From Leptolyngbya sp. NIES-2104 (GTDB lineage Bacteria > Cyanobacteriota > Cyanobacteriia > Leptolyngbyales > Leptolyngbyaceae), in the NCBI RefSeq assembly GCF_001485215.1, contig NZ_BBWW01000001.1, positions 3,782,001-3,846,000 on the forward strand: 64,000 nt of DNA, given 5' to 3'. The notes below the pieces were generated by a model. The model ran no database searches, was not told where the DNA came from, and saw only the letters and a program-made list of their open reading frames with translations. The position numbers and the translations under genes were made by a program. Shown here piece after piece: positions 16,731 to 26,800 of the stretch. The stretch's first letter is position 1; every line of letters starts with the position of its first letter.

Positions 16731-17588
16731 ATGAGTACGATCGTAGAATCACCCCGGACAAGAGAGAAAGCAGCGGGGAAGAAAATCGAATGGGTTCCGG
16801 TCGTGCTGATTACGATCGCGATCGCGTTTCTCGCACTGATTATTTATATTCCGGCGATCAATGTCTTTTATCAAGCGTTTAGAAAGGGCGTTGGTCCGTT
16901 TCTGGCAAATATTCGGCAGCCGAACTTTCTTGTCGCCGTGAGATTGACGGTCTTGCTGGCTTTGATCTCAGTGCCGATCAATACGATTTTTGGACTGTGT
17001 GCAGCTTGGGCACTGGCACGAAAACAGTTTCGAGGTCGAACTTTACTGCTCAGTATCATCGATCTACCGTTTGCGATTTCTCCGGTAGTTGCGGGTTTGA
17101 TGCTGGTTTTGCTGTATGGGCGCAATGGGTGGTTTGGCCCACTGTTGGATGCTGCGGATATCAGGATTATTTTTGCGTTTCCAGGGATGGCACTCGCAAC
17201 GATGTTTGTGAGCTTGCCGTTTGTGGCGCGTGAAGTGATTCCGGTGCTTGAAGAGATTGGACCGGAACAGGAAGAAGCAGCGAGTACTTTGGGGGCGAAT
17301 AACTGGCAGACATTCTGGAGGGTGACGCTTCCGAGTATTCGTTGGGGATTGCTGTATGGTTTGATTTTGACGAATGCGAGAGCGATGGGCGAATTTGGTG
17401 CGGTGTCGGTTGTTTCCGGTAACATCGCGGGTAAAACTCAGAGTTTGCCACTGTTTGTGGAAGAAGAATACAAGCAGTATGCAACTGAATCAGCTTATTC
17501 GGCTGCGGTTTTGCTGGCGTTGTTGGCTGTGGTGACGCTGGTTGTGAAAGAGATCATGCAGCGTAAGACTAAAGGACAAGAAGAATGA
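16731..17588 (+). CDS. cysW: Sulfate ABC transporter permease CysW
   Basis: The 285-aa protein is homologous to CysT. It shows the EAA loop EEAASTLGANNWQTFWRVTL and the CysW-type GEFGAVSVVSGNIAGKTQSL, with six transmembrane segments. It pairs with CysT. The gene normally following, cysA (the ATPase), is not here: the next gene is a convergent NUDIX hydrolase one base past the stop. The ATPase must be encoded elsewhere or borrowed from another transporter. Confidence 0.95.
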   Translation: MSTIVESPRTREKAAGKKIEWVPVVLITIAIAFLALIIYIPAINVFYQAFRKGVGPFLANIRQPNFLVAVRLTVLLALISVPINTIFGLCAAWALARKQFRGRTLLLSIIDLPFAISPVVAGLMLVLLYGRNGWFGPLLDAADIRIIFAFPGMALATMFVSLPFVAREVIPVLEEIGPEQEEAASTLGANNWQTFWRVTLPSIRWGLLYGLILTNARAMGEFGAVSVVSGNIAGKTQSLPLFVEEEYKQYATESAYSAAVLLALLAVVTLVVKEIMQRKTKGQEE

Positions 17589-17589
17589 T

Positions 17590-18060
17590 TTATTGGCGCG
17601 ATTGTAGTCCGAGATAGTGAACGGTGGGAAAGTCTGCTTTCAAATCTTGCCAAAAGCGATCGCGCAATTCTTCGGGATAGACAATGATTTGATTGAGTTC
17701 GTGCTGCTTGAACCATCGAAGCTCGGTGATCCAATCGGAATCGGGTGAAGTGGGAGGAAGATGTTCGATCGTAGGCGTTCCTGAAAAGCGATCGACGACA
17801 CAAAAGAATTCACAGCTTCGGGTGTCTGATGGAGCGTGGTAAAACTCTCGGACATAAGCAATTCTCGATAAGCTTGCGGTGAGTCCCGTTTCTTCAAAGA
17901 TTTCACGAGCGGCACAGGCAAAAATGGATTCGTCTTCCCGCTCGATGCCGCCACCGGGAGGAACCCAGGTTGTTTCTCCGGTGATGGGAGATTTGTGCGC
18001 GACTAATAGGATTTCATCGGCTCGGACGACTAAACCTGCCGATCGAATTCGGTGTTTCAT
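17590..18060 (-). CDS. NUDIX hydrolase
   Basis: The 156-aa protein contains a Nudix box from GGGIEREDES through REIFEETGLT (pattern Gx5Ex7REUxEExGU), which binds Mg2+ and cleaves nucleoside-diphosphate-linked substrates. The substrate is not predictable. Its ATG overlaps the ParE toxin stop codon (ATGA), so it is the last gene of a tightly coupled parD-parE-nudix run. Confidence 0.9.
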   Translation of the reverse strand: MKHRIRSAGLVVRADEILLVAHKSPITGETTWVPPGGGIEREDESIFACAAREIFEETGLTASLSRIAYVREFYHAPSDTRSCEFFCVVDRFSGTPTIEHLPPTSPDSDWITELRWFKQHELNQIIVYPEELRDRFWQDLKADFPTVHYLGLQSRQ

Positions 18061-18386
18061 TGTTCTTCTGAAAATTCAGCAAATAGTGTAGGCAGATCGC
18101 GTGACCCTTGCACGATTTTCAAAATTTCGATTCCGCCTTGAATAGGTCGATAGAAAATCAGGTAATCATCGAAGCCTTTTGGTTTCCATGATCGCATTTC
18201 AGCAAGAGCAGTGACACCAAAATCTCGACGGACTCCAAGCTTTGGTTGCGATGCTAATAGGGAGAAAGCTTGATCACAGGCATCATAAAATCGCAGTCCC
18301 GCATCGACTCCTGCATAGGTCGCGATATTCACTGCTTCTCGATCGAGGTCTGCACTCGCAGTTGGTCGAATTCTAATTCGTCTCAC
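18057..18386 (-). CDS. Type II toxin of the RelE/ParE superfamily
   Basis: The 109-aa protein has the ParE-like layout: an N-terminal strand RRIRIRPTASADLD, helices through AGLRFYDACDQAFSLLASQP, then KLGVRRDF, and the C-terminal strands SWKPKGFDDYLIFYRPIQGG and IEILKIVQGSRD with the conserved Arg. Family members poison gyrase or cleave mRNA; which applies is not clear. The start overlaps the antitoxin stop by 4 bases. The toxin stop overlaps the NUDIX start in the same manner. Confidence 0.88.
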   Translation of the reverse strand: MRRIRIRPTASADLDREAVNIATYAGVDAGLRFYDACDQAFSLLASQPKLGVRRDFGVTALAEMRSWKPKGFDDYLIFYRPIQGGIEILKIVQGSRDLPTLFAEFSEEQ

Positions 18387-18643
18387 GATGCACCATTGCT
18401 AAATCGCTGTAACAAGTTTTGGCGTTTATTTTCCCAGTATTCGGGTGTAACCTCGATCGAATCTCCAGATGCCAAACTCTCTTGCACCATTGCTTCTAGC
18501 TTTTGAGTTTCACGCCGTTTTTGGTCTTCTTGGATCAGCGTGCGAACATACTCGCTAGGTGTGCTGTAATTATCTTCCTGCACTCGTGCTTCGATAAATT
18601 CTCTGAGTGATTCGGGTAGAGAAATATTTAGTGGGATCTCCAT
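18383..18643 (-). CDS. ParD-like ribbon-helix-helix antitoxin
   Basis: The 86-aa protein begins with an RHH/CopG-type DNA-binding strand and helices (MEIPLNISLPESLREFIEAR, then TPSEYVRTLIQEDQ). A longer C-terminal arm would wrap the ParE toxin. It is expected to neutralise the toxin and repress its own promoter in the short gap upstream. Gene order antitoxin-toxin with a 4-base overlap is typical of parDE loci. Confidence 0.88.
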   Translation of the reverse strand: MEIPLNISLPESLREFIEARVQEDNYSTPSEYVRTLIQEDQKRRETQKLEAMVQESLASGDSIEVTPEYWENKRQNLLQRFSNGAS

Positions 18644-18673
18644 ACGTACCTCAAGCTTAAAAGAGATAAAACC

Positions 18674-19243
18674 TTATTTTTTCACGATAACCGGAGTTCC
18701 GACCTGGATCTCTTTATATAGTGCCATCACATCAGCATTTTTCATTCTGAGACAGCCATGTGAAACGGCTTGCCCGATCAGTGAATAATCTGTTGTGCCG
18801 TGAAATCCGATGAGTAGCTTGTCTTGTGAAGTGAAGCCGATCCAGCGTTTACCCAATGGATTATCTTTACTGCCGGGTGGAATTTTTTCGCCTGTAATCG
18901 GATGGAGCCAAGCGGGATTCTCGTACATTTGCTGCACTTTAAATGTGCCTATGGGTGTTTCCCAGCCTTCTTGCCCGATCGCAATTGGATAAGTCGCTTT
19001 CAGTTTTCTGTTCTCGTACAGCCGGACTCTACGATCGCTCAAATCGACAATCAACTTCGTGTCAATGACCGGAGTGGGTTTGGGACTAGGGGCGATGATC
19101 GTTTGGAAATTTGGCAATTCGATTTTCGGAAGCGCGATTGCAGGTAATCGGCGCAATTGTAAAACTGCGATCGTACATCCCGCTAATACACAGAAGGTCA
19201 TTAGCGCTCTCGGAAGCGATGGATTTTGAATCCTTGCTGGCAT
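18674..19243 (-). CDS. L,D-transpeptidase (YkuD family)
   Basis: The 189-aa protein has an N-terminal membrane anchor or signal (MTFCVLAGCTIAVLQL) and a YkuD domain. The catalytic signature is HGTTDYSLIGQAVSHGCLRM, with His, the SHGC cysteine nucleophile and Arg. It makes 3-3 peptidoglycan cross-links or attaches proteins to the wall in the periplasm. It is transcribed in the same direction as the parDE genes but separated by about 30 bases. Confidence 0.92.
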   Translation of the reverse strand: MPARIQNPSLPRALMTFCVLAGCTIAVLQLRRLPAIALPKIELPNFQTIIAPSPKPTPVIDTKLIVDLSDRRVRLYENRKLKATYPIAIGQEGWETPIGTFKVQQMYENPAWLHPITGEKIPPGSKDNPLGKRWIGFTSQDKLLIGFHGTTDYSLIGQAVSHGCLRMKNADVMALYKEIQVGTPVIVKK

Positions 19244-19424
19244 ATCCGACTCGAAAATTTCTGCAACTTTTTTATTTTGCCTGGAACTCCTTGAGTCGTC
19301 TGTGAATCTTAGGACGCAAGTCGGTTCACTCTATAGGTATACCATTGTCAAAATCGTAACTACTACGGAGATTGCTTCTAATAACCGGAAGATCTAGGAA
19401 TTTTAAGATTCTTACCAAGGTTAG

Positions 19425-19691
19425 ATGAAGTGTCAATTGAAAATGGTTCAAGCCGAAGAACGGAATCTACAATGCTGGCAAACGTGGTGTTTCGGTGTGA
19501 GTAGAGCAATGCAAGAAAAATTATTTTTAGCGATCGTCATCACGATCGCTCTAAGTTGGCTCCATAACTGGTCAAACCCGACTCCAAACAGCTTGAGAAC
19601 TTCAAGCGAGACGGAGCCGCATCATTTGGCAAGCTTTTTTGATGAAAATCTATCGGAAAGCGTATTTCTGTTGCAGGATTCTGTCAGGTAG
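19425..19691 (+). CDS. Possible small membrane protein, doubtful
   Basis: An 88-codon frame with one hydrophobic segment (LFLAIVITIALSWLHNW) starts at an ATG preceded by AAGGTTAG. I do not recognise it. Just after its stop, another frame reads QVERARDILDQISQQDGTYS without its own start. The pair could be one frameshifted gene, or the whole region 19244-19796 could be a promoter and leader for the sigma factor. Confidence 0.3.
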   Translation: MKCQLKMVQAEERNLQCWQTWCFGVSRAMQEKLFLAIVITIALSWLHNWSNPTPNSLRTSSETEPHHLASFFDENLSESVFLLQDSVR

Positions 19692-19796
19692 AACGGGCGC
19701 GAGATATCCTGGATCAGATCAGTCAACAAGATGGAACTTATTCTTGGCGGTTAGAGTCATTCACAACGGAACGTCAAACAACACCGTCATCCGCCC

Positions 19797-20456
19797 ATGA
19801 GTCAGTCCCTTCCTGTATCCTGGTCATCGATCGAGCCAAAGGTTCTTCAGAGTCCAGTGCAAGCAGAAAAACTCTCCAATTACGATCTAGTGTTGCAGTG
19901 TCAGACCGGACATCGCCCGGAGAAAGCCGTCTTTTCGGAACTCATGCGGCGGTACCAGTCTCATGTCGATAAAGTTTTGTATCATCTTGCTCCGGATTGG
20001 CAAGACCGCGCTGATTTGGCTCAAGAAGTCTGGATTCGCGTGTACCGCAACATTACCCGCCTGAATGAACCGGTCAAATTCCGTGGGTGGCTCAGCCGGA
20101 TCGCCACGAATTTGTTTTACGATGAACTTCGCAAGCGCAAGCGGACAGCTACGCCGCTTTCACTCGATGCCCCGTTGTCGCTGGACGATGGTGAAATGGA
20201 TTGGGAAATTGCCGCCGCAACCCCTGGACCCGATGAAGATTTGACAACGCGGGAATTCTACGATCAGTTGAATGAAGCGATCGCGGATTTGCCTGAAGTT
20301 TTCCGCACGACGATCGTGCTCCGGGAAATCGAAGGCATGGCGTATGAAGAAATTGCAGAACTGACTGGCGTGTCGCTTGGAACCGTGAAATCGCGGATTG
20401 CTCGTGCACGTCATCGGTTACAGTCTCAACTGCAACAGTATCTTGACGGAGCGTAG
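19797..20456 (+). CDS. sigG: ECF-type RNA polymerase sigma factor (SigG-like)
   Basis: The 219-aa protein has region 2 (DRADLAQEVWIRVYRNITRL, with the core-binding DLxQE) and region 4 with a helix-turn-helix (YEEIAELTGVSLGTVKSRIA). The missing regions 1 and 3 mark it as an extracytoplasmic-function sigma factor. Sequence style and the following anti-sigma gene fit cyanobacterial SigG, which responds to envelope or oxidative stress. The anti-sigma gene follows after 162 bases. Confidence 0.9.
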   Translation: MSQSLPVSWSSIEPKVLQSPVQAEKLSNYDLVLQCQTGHRPEKAVFSELMRRYQSHVDKVLYHLAPDWQDRADLAQEVWIRVYRNITRLNEPVKFRGWLSRIATNLFYDELRKRKRTATPLSLDAPLSLDDGEMDWEIAAATPGPDEDLTTREFYDQLNEAIADLPEVFRTTIVLREIEGMAYEEIAELTGVSLGTVKSRIARARHRLQSQLQQYLDGA

Positions 20457-20618
20457 AATTTAAACTCTCCGTAAGATTACAAAAACTTCAGATTGGCTTT
20501 GTTAATATACTTCCAGACGTAGCTCCAAATGAGAATTGTGCTTTGAGGAGTAGTTGATTACACTGAAAATCGTTCGACACCTTGCAGGCATTCTCAACTA
20601 CAAGATAGTGAACTCTCG

Positions 20619-21137
20619 ATGAACTCCAATTTTGACTCGCTCAATAACGCTATGCCTCCTTCGCCCGATTCCCAGTTAAACGCCCGCGATCGCTTTGAGT
20701 TGCTTAGTGCCTATTTGGATGGGGAAGTGACTGCAAGTGAGCGCAAACAAGTTGAAGAATGGTTATCTACCGATCCGTCTGTCCAACAGCTTCATGCTCG
20801 CTTGTTGAAGCTTCGTTCTGCGTTTCGATCCCTTCCTGCTCCGGCTCCGGTTCAATCGGTTGAGAAGACTGTGGATCAGGTGTTGGCAAAGGTCGATCGT
20901 CGTCCAAGATTTCGATTGGTTTGGGGTGGAGCTGCGATCGCGGCTGCTTTTATGGGTGCGGTGTCGCTGTTTAGTGTTCGCCAGCCTCAGATTGCTGAAG
21001 TGAATCCGCCTCAACAGCCTGCGGTGCAAGCGCAAAAACAGCCGACGAATCCAGATGATTTGATGGTAGCGCTCGATCGTCCAGTAGTGTCGATCAAGGT
21101 TGCCAATACTCAACCGGGTTCGCGTAGTCGGAATTAA
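20619..21137 (+). CDS. Membrane anti-sigma factor for the adjacent ECF sigma
   Basis: The 172-aa protein has an N-terminal anti-sigma domain (RFELLSAYLDGEVTASERKQ, the RseA/zinc-finger-like start) but no H-x3-C-x2-C zinc motif. One transmembrane segment lies near residues 103-120 (WGGAAIAAAFMGAVSLF), and a periplasmic Gln/Pro-rich tail follows. It would hold the sigma factor at the membrane until an envelope signal triggers release. Its place after the sigma gene supports this. Confidence 0.8.
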   Translation: MNSNFDSLNNAMPPSPDSQLNARDRFELLSAYLDGEVTASERKQVEEWLSTDPSVQQLHARLLKLRSAFRSLPAPAPVQSVEKTVDQVLAKVDRRPRFRLVWGGAAIAAAFMGAVSLFSVRQPQIAEVNPPQQPAVQAQKQPTNPDDLMVALDRPVVSIKVANTQPGSRSRN

Positions 21138-21203
21138 AAAGGTATGGATTGGAATTCTTAGGAATCGAGGTTACAGTATCAAAAACTCTTACCTCGCTGA
21201 CCT

Positions 21204-22160
21204 ATGAATTCTGCTGTTAGTCTACTTCGCGCAACCTCCTACGATTTAAGTGAACTCCGGGCGGCGCTCGAAACCTTGCTTGAACCGCTAGGAGGGATGA
21301 GCGCAGTTGTGAAACTGGGCGATCACGTTTTACTCAAGCCGAATTTGCTCACGGGTGCACGTCCGGGAAAAGAATGCGTCACTCGCCCTGAAATCGTCTA
21401 CTGTGTGGCGAAAATGGTGCAGGAAGCAGGCGGAAAGCCATTTCTCGGAGATAGTCCTGCATTTGGAAGCGCTCAGGGAGTGGCGAAAGCTAGCGGGTAT
21501 CTGCCGTTAATTGAATCGATCGAGCTACCGATCGTGGAATTTAAAGGAAACCGCTACGAAACGGTTGGCGAAGAATTTAATCATTTATTGCTTTGTAAAG
21601 AAGCGATCGAAGCGGATGTCGTGATCAATTTGCCGAAGGTGAAATCTCACATGCAATTGACGGTCACGATGGGCGTGAAGAATCTATTTGGTTGTGTTCC
21701 AGGCAAGATGAAAGCTTGGTGGCATATGGAAGCTGGAAAAGATCAATCGCGCTTTGGCACGATGTTAGTCGAAACGGCGCGAACGATCGACCCGGATTTG
21801 ACGATCGTCGATGGCATCATTGGGCATGAGGGGAATGGTCCGAGTGGGGGTGAACCGAGAGAATTAGGAGTGTTGGGAGCATCGCGGGATGTATTTGCGC
21901 TCGATCGCTCGATTGTGGACATTCTCAAGGTTGCTCCGGCGACTGTTCCCACGATCGTGGCAAGTCAGCGATTGGGATTGTGTTCAACGATCGACGAAAT
22001 TGAGTTCCCGCATCTTCATCCGAATGATTTGCAAATCGCGGATTGGCGGTTGCCCGATAAGATGATGCCGATCGATTTTGGTGCGCCTCGTGTGCTGAAA
22101 TCGACCTTCAAACATCTTTACATTCGATTTATCAAAGAACCAATGACCGCTTATCGCTAA
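21204..22160 (+). CDS. DUF362 domain protein
   Basis: The 318-aa protein matches DUF362: GDHVLLKPNLLTGARPG, GDSPAFGSAQGVAKASGY, INLPKVKSHMQLTVTMGVKN and the later IVDGIIGHEGNGPSGGEPRE. Many family members carry ferredoxin-like iron-sulfur clusters, but no CxxCxxC motif is visible here. The biochemical role is unknown. It is convergent with malQ. Confidence 0.85.
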   Translation: MNSAVSLLRATSYDLSELRAALETLLEPLGGMSAVVKLGDHVLLKPNLLTGARPGKECVTRPEIVYCVAKMVQEAGGKPFLGDSPAFGSAQGVAKASGYLPLIESIELPIVEFKGNRYETVGEEFNHLLLCKEAIEADVVINLPKVKSHMQLTVTMGVKNLFGCVPGKMKAWWHMEAGKDQSRFGTMLVETARTIDPDLTIVDGIIGHEGNGPSGGEPRELGVLGASRDVFALDRSIVDILKVAPATVPTIVASQRLGLCSTIDEIEFPHLHPNDLQIADWRLPDKMMPIDFGAPRVLKSTFKHLYIRFIKEPMTAYR

Positions 22161-22169
22161 CTTAAGAAG

Positions 22170-23660
22170 CTAACGGATGAGCCGACCGTAGCAAGCGGTC
22201 ATTGATCGTAGTTTCTCTGCCAGTTCATCTGCTAGCAACTCAGAGCTAGAATACCGCCATCGCCAATTCCCAGCATATTGACTCGGATCATTCATGCGCG
22301 ATCGACCATCGAGTCCAAGAATGTCTTGCAATGCTGGAATCGCCCACACCGCTACAGAAGCAAATGACATTCTGACCAGCAGCCAATGAATTGTGGATTC
22401 ATCAGGATGAGAGCCGATGTATTGAGCAAAAAACTCTTTTTCCTGGGTGGGTGCAGTGTTCCACCAGCCGATCGCAGTATCGTTATCGTGTGTTCCAGGA
22501 TAAACGACGCAGTTTTGCACATAGTGATGCGGCAGATGAGTGTTGGTAGCATCATCACTGAAAGCAAACTGTAGAATTTTCATGCCGGGGAAATCGAAGC
22601 GATCGCGCAATTCTTCCACTTCAGGGGTAATGATTCCAAGGTCTTCAGCCAGAATCGGCAATCGACCTAAACGCTCTCCCAACGTTTCAAAGAATTCGGC
22701 TCCCGGTGCTTCGATCCATTCTCCATTGATAGCGGTTTCTTCGCCTGCGGGAACTTGCCAATAAGCTTGGAAGCCGCGAAAGTGATCGACTCGAACAATG
22801 TCTACATACTGCAAGGTGGTTTGAAAGCGTTGAATCCACCATTCATAGTTGCTTTTTTGCAGTTGATTCCAGTCGTACACTGGATTGCCCCAAAGCTGTC
22901 CGGTCGCACTGAAATAGTCCGGAGGAACGCCCGCGATGAAGGTCGGCTCAAACGTTTCCGGGTCGAGCTTGAAAATCTCTGGATGCGCCCAAACATCGGA
23001 ACTGTTATGACAAACATAGATTGAGATATCACCAATAATTTGAATGTTCTTCGCATTCGCATATCGACGGAGTTTCATCCATTGTTCAAAAAACTTGAAC
23101 TGTAGAAACTGATGAAATTGGATGGGGGTTTTTAAGGTTTGGGAAATCGTCTCGATCGCAGTTGGATCACGTCTTGCAATTTCTGAATCCCATTGATTCC
23201 AATTCTTACCCGGATTCGCTTCGAGCAATGCCATGAACAACGTAAAATCATCGAGCCATGCCGCTTGTTCTTCGCAGAACTGATCAAAATCTGCGTCAGG
23301 TTGAAAGCGATCGAATGCAAGCTTTAACAGCTTTGTTTTGTAGGGAATAACGCGATCGAATTCTACTTTTTCTAAGCTACCTTCAAGCGGAATCAGTTCC
23401 TCTGGTTTGAGTAATCCGTTTTCAGCAAGCTGTTCTAAGCTAATCATCAAAGGATTGCCAGCGAACACACTAAAGTTCATGGTGTAGGGCGAATGTTCGT
23501 AGCCTGTCGGTGCTAGAGGTAAAATTTGCCAAAGAGACTGACCACTTTTGGCTAAAAAATCAACAAATTCATACGCCGATCGTCCCAAGTCTCCGATGCC
23601 AAATTGACTCGGTAAACTGGTCGGATGTAGAAGGATTCCGCTCGATCGCTGAAACATCAC
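22170..23660 (-). CDS. malQ: 4-alpha-glucanotransferase (amylomaltase)
   Basis: The 496-aa protein is a GH77 disproportionating enzyme that moves maltodextrin segments between chains. It begins RSSGILLHPTSLPSQFGIGD. The catalytic nucleophile Asp lies in VDIVRVDHFRGFQAYW and the acid Glu in LPILAEDLGIITPEVEELRD; PGTHDNDTAIGWW closes the active site. It recycles short glucans, working with the glycogen phosphorylase encoded further along. It is divergent from the trehalose synthase-maltokinase gene, so both may share a regulatory region (23661-23831). Confidence 0.97.
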   Translation of the reverse strand: MMFQRSSGILLHPTSLPSQFGIGDLGRSAYEFVDFLAKSGQSLWQILPLAPTGYEHSPYTMNFSVFAGNPLMISLEQLAENGLLKPEELIPLEGSLEKVEFDRVIPYKTKLLKLAFDRFQPDADFDQFCEEQAAWLDDFTLFMALLEANPGKNWNQWDSEIARRDPTAIETISQTLKTPIQFHQFLQFKFFEQWMKLRRYANAKNIQIIGDISIYVCHNSSDVWAHPEIFKLDPETFEPTFIAGVPPDYFSATGQLWGNPVYDWNQLQKSNYEWWIQRFQTTLQYVDIVRVDHFRGFQAYWQVPAGEETAINGEWIEAPGAEFFETLGERLGRLPILAEDLGIITPEVEELRDRFDFPGMKILQFAFSDDATNTHLPHHYVQNCVVYPGTHDNDTAIGWWNTAPTQEKEFFAQYIGSHPDESTIHWLLVRMSFASVAVWAIPALQDILGLDGRSRMNDPSQYAGNWRWRYSSSELLADELAEKLRSMTACYGRLIR

Positions 23661-23831
23661 CCAAACTTCTCCACGCTAATCACGGTCGCAGTTTAAGAAA
23701 GTTCGATCGTAAAGTCATGATTCTAAAGATGGAACTTTGATTACAGAAATTTATCGTAAAGAATCAGTCTTAGGATCATGATGAAAATAGCTGGGATCAA
23801 CTAGCGTAATACCGTAATTCCAGGGAAATCA

Positions 23832-26800
23832 ATGCTGACGATGATGCAGTCCTCAATGCTGAACTACGATCCCCAATGGTACAAAGATGCCATTATCTAC
23901 GAAGTTCCAGTTCGCGCATTTGCCGATAGTAATGGAGATGGAATCGGGGATTTCCGGGGCTTAACTGAAAAGCTAGACTATCTGCAAAATCTCGGTGTGA
24001 CTGCACTTTGGTTGCTGCCATTTTTCCCGTCCCCGTTGCGCGATGATGGATATGACATTGCAGATTACAACAATGTAAATCCAATCTACGGCACATTAGA
24101 AGACTTTCAAGCGTTTCTCGATGCTGCCCATGCTCGTGGAATTCGGGTCATTATTGAACTGATTATTAATCACACCTCTGATCAGCATCCTTGGTTTCAA
24201 CGTGCTCGACGTGCTCCGGAAGGGTCAATCGATCGAGATTTTTATGTCTGGACCAACACTCCTGAGAAGTACCAGGAAGCCCGAATTATCTTTCAGGATT
24301 TCGAGATTTCCAACTGGACATGGGATGCAGTTGCTAAATCTTATTTCTGGCATCGCTTCTACTCGCATCAACCCGATCTGAACTATGACAATCCAGCCGT
24401 TCAAGAAGCGGTGTTTGAAGTGCTCGATTTTTGGTTGAAGATGGGTGTCGATGGCTTAAGAATGGATGCTGTGCCTTATCTTTATGAGCGGGAAGGAACG
24501 AACTGTGAGAACTTACCGGAAACTCATGCGTTCTTAAAAAAGCTGCGTCAGCGAGTCGAAGAGAATTATCCTGAATGTATGTTGCTGGCAGAAGCGAACC
24601 AATGGCCCGAAGATGCCGCAGCTTATTACGGGGATGGTGATGAGTGTCATATGAACTTTCACTTTCCATTGATGCCGCGATTGTTTATGTCGGTGCGAAT
24701 GGAAGATAGCTTTCCGATTAGCGATATTTTGCAGCAAACACCCGCGATTCCAGAAAACTGTCAGTGGGGAATTTTTCTACGAAATCACGATGAATTGACT
24801 CTAGAAATGGTCACGGATGAAGACCGGGACTATATGTATCGGGTGTATGCTCAAGATCGAGAAATGCGGGTCAATCTGGGCATTCGGCGGCGATTAGCTC
24901 CCTTGCTCGGAAACGATCGACGACAAATCGAATTGCTCAACAGTCTCTTACTCTCACTGCCGGGAACTCCTGTGCTGTACTACGGTGATGAGATTGGCAT
25001 GGGGGACAATGTGTATGTGGGCGATCGTAATGGCGTTCGGACACCGATGCAGTGGAGTGACGATCGCAATGCTGGATTTAGTCGAGCAAATCCACACAAG
25101 CTTTATCTACCACTGATTGTGGATTCTGAGTACAACTATACGACGGTGAATGTAGAAGCTCAACGATCGAATCCTAATTCTCTTTTGAACGCAATGCGGC
25201 GGTTGCTTGCAACTCGTAAACGATTTCAAGCCTTCGGGCGTGGAGAGTTTCAGCTATTACACCCCGAAAATCGTAAAGTTCTAGCTTTTACTCGTACGTT
25301 TAAAGATGAATGTATTTTAGTCATCGCGAACCTTTCTCGATTTGTCCAAACTGTGGAACTGAATTTGTCTGAGTTTTCAGGCTCGATTCCAGTTGAAATC
25401 TTTGGTCGAACTGAGTTTCCACCCGTTCAGGATTCGCCTTACTTTCTGAGCTTGGGAGCTTATGCGTTCTATTGGTTTAGCCTAAAGCCGCAGGAAGTTG
25501 AGCCAACCGTCGAGGGACAGTTACCGACGATTAAACTAACAGGGGATTGGCAGACGGCATTTACTCGATCGACGAGCAAAGCCACTTTAGAAAATGTGCT
25601 CACCCGTCACTTAATGCAGCAGCAGTGGTTTCGTGCCAGAACGCGATCGATTCAATCGACACAAATCACTGAATCGATCACGATTCCTTACCAATCGAAT
25701 GAAGCTCAGATGATTTGGCTGCAAGTCAACTATCTGCAAGGACAACCAGAAACCTACATTGTGATGGTTGGTCATGCTGATAGCAATCACACGCTTCCCA
25801 GTGAATCGATTATTGCTCAAATCGAAGGTGACGGCGCGTTATTTGCTGCGATCGCGGATTCGTCTTTTCTCCTTGGACTTTTGGAACTATTCTCTAAAGG
25901 CGATCGCTATTCTGGACAGCTCGGACAATTGAGCGCGACAGCGATTGAGCCATTTTCAGCTTTAGAAGCCAGTATTTTTAAGGGTGAACATGACAATACT
26001 TCGATCCTCTATGGTGAATCGGTTAAAACCAACGCAGAAGCAAACTTAATTCTGAAACTGTTCCGCATTGTTGAAGAAGGGATTAATCCAGAGCTTGAAA
26101 TGCGGCAGTTTCTACAATCGCGATTCACTCAGGTTCCAAGAATTGTAGGGACGCTAAACTATCGAATTCCTGGAAAGCCCGCTTCAACGATCGCGATTCT
26201 ACAAGAATTTATCTCAGATGCTCGTAACACTTGGGACTATACGCTGGATAGTCTCCGTACCTATTTTGATTCTGTAATTACTTCTGAAGCTGAAGTTCCC
26301 ACCACACTCGATGAGATTCCTGAAAGTGCTCAAACTGCGATCGCGACTTATCTGGTGAATATTGAACTACTCGCACAGCGAACCGCAGAATTACACATTG
26401 CATTAGCATCCGATCACGAAACTCCTGAGTTCAAACCAGAACCCTTTACCTCGCTGTATCAGCGATCGATTTATCAATATGCTCGAAATCTTACGGGTCA
26501 GGTCTTCCTCGCTTTACGAAATGCGCTGCATCGGATTGATGATCCACTGCTTGCTCGCGAAGTTTTAGAACGCTATCAGCCTTGCCTCGATCAATTTCGC
26601 ACTATCTTAGATGTGAAAATTACGGCACTGCGGACTCGGTACCACGGAGACTATCATCTGGGACAAGCACTTTACACCGGAAAAGACTTTTTATTGATTG
26701 ACTTTGAGGGTAATACTTTGCGGAGTTTAAGCGATCGACGAATGAAACGATCACCGCTGCGAGATGTTGCTGGAATGCTTCAATCGATTTCTGATGCAAG

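Noticed and set aside
16871-17425. A 184-codon minus-strand frame opposite cysW.
   Set aside because: It is the complement of a confident membrane-protein gene, and such long antisense frames are expected.
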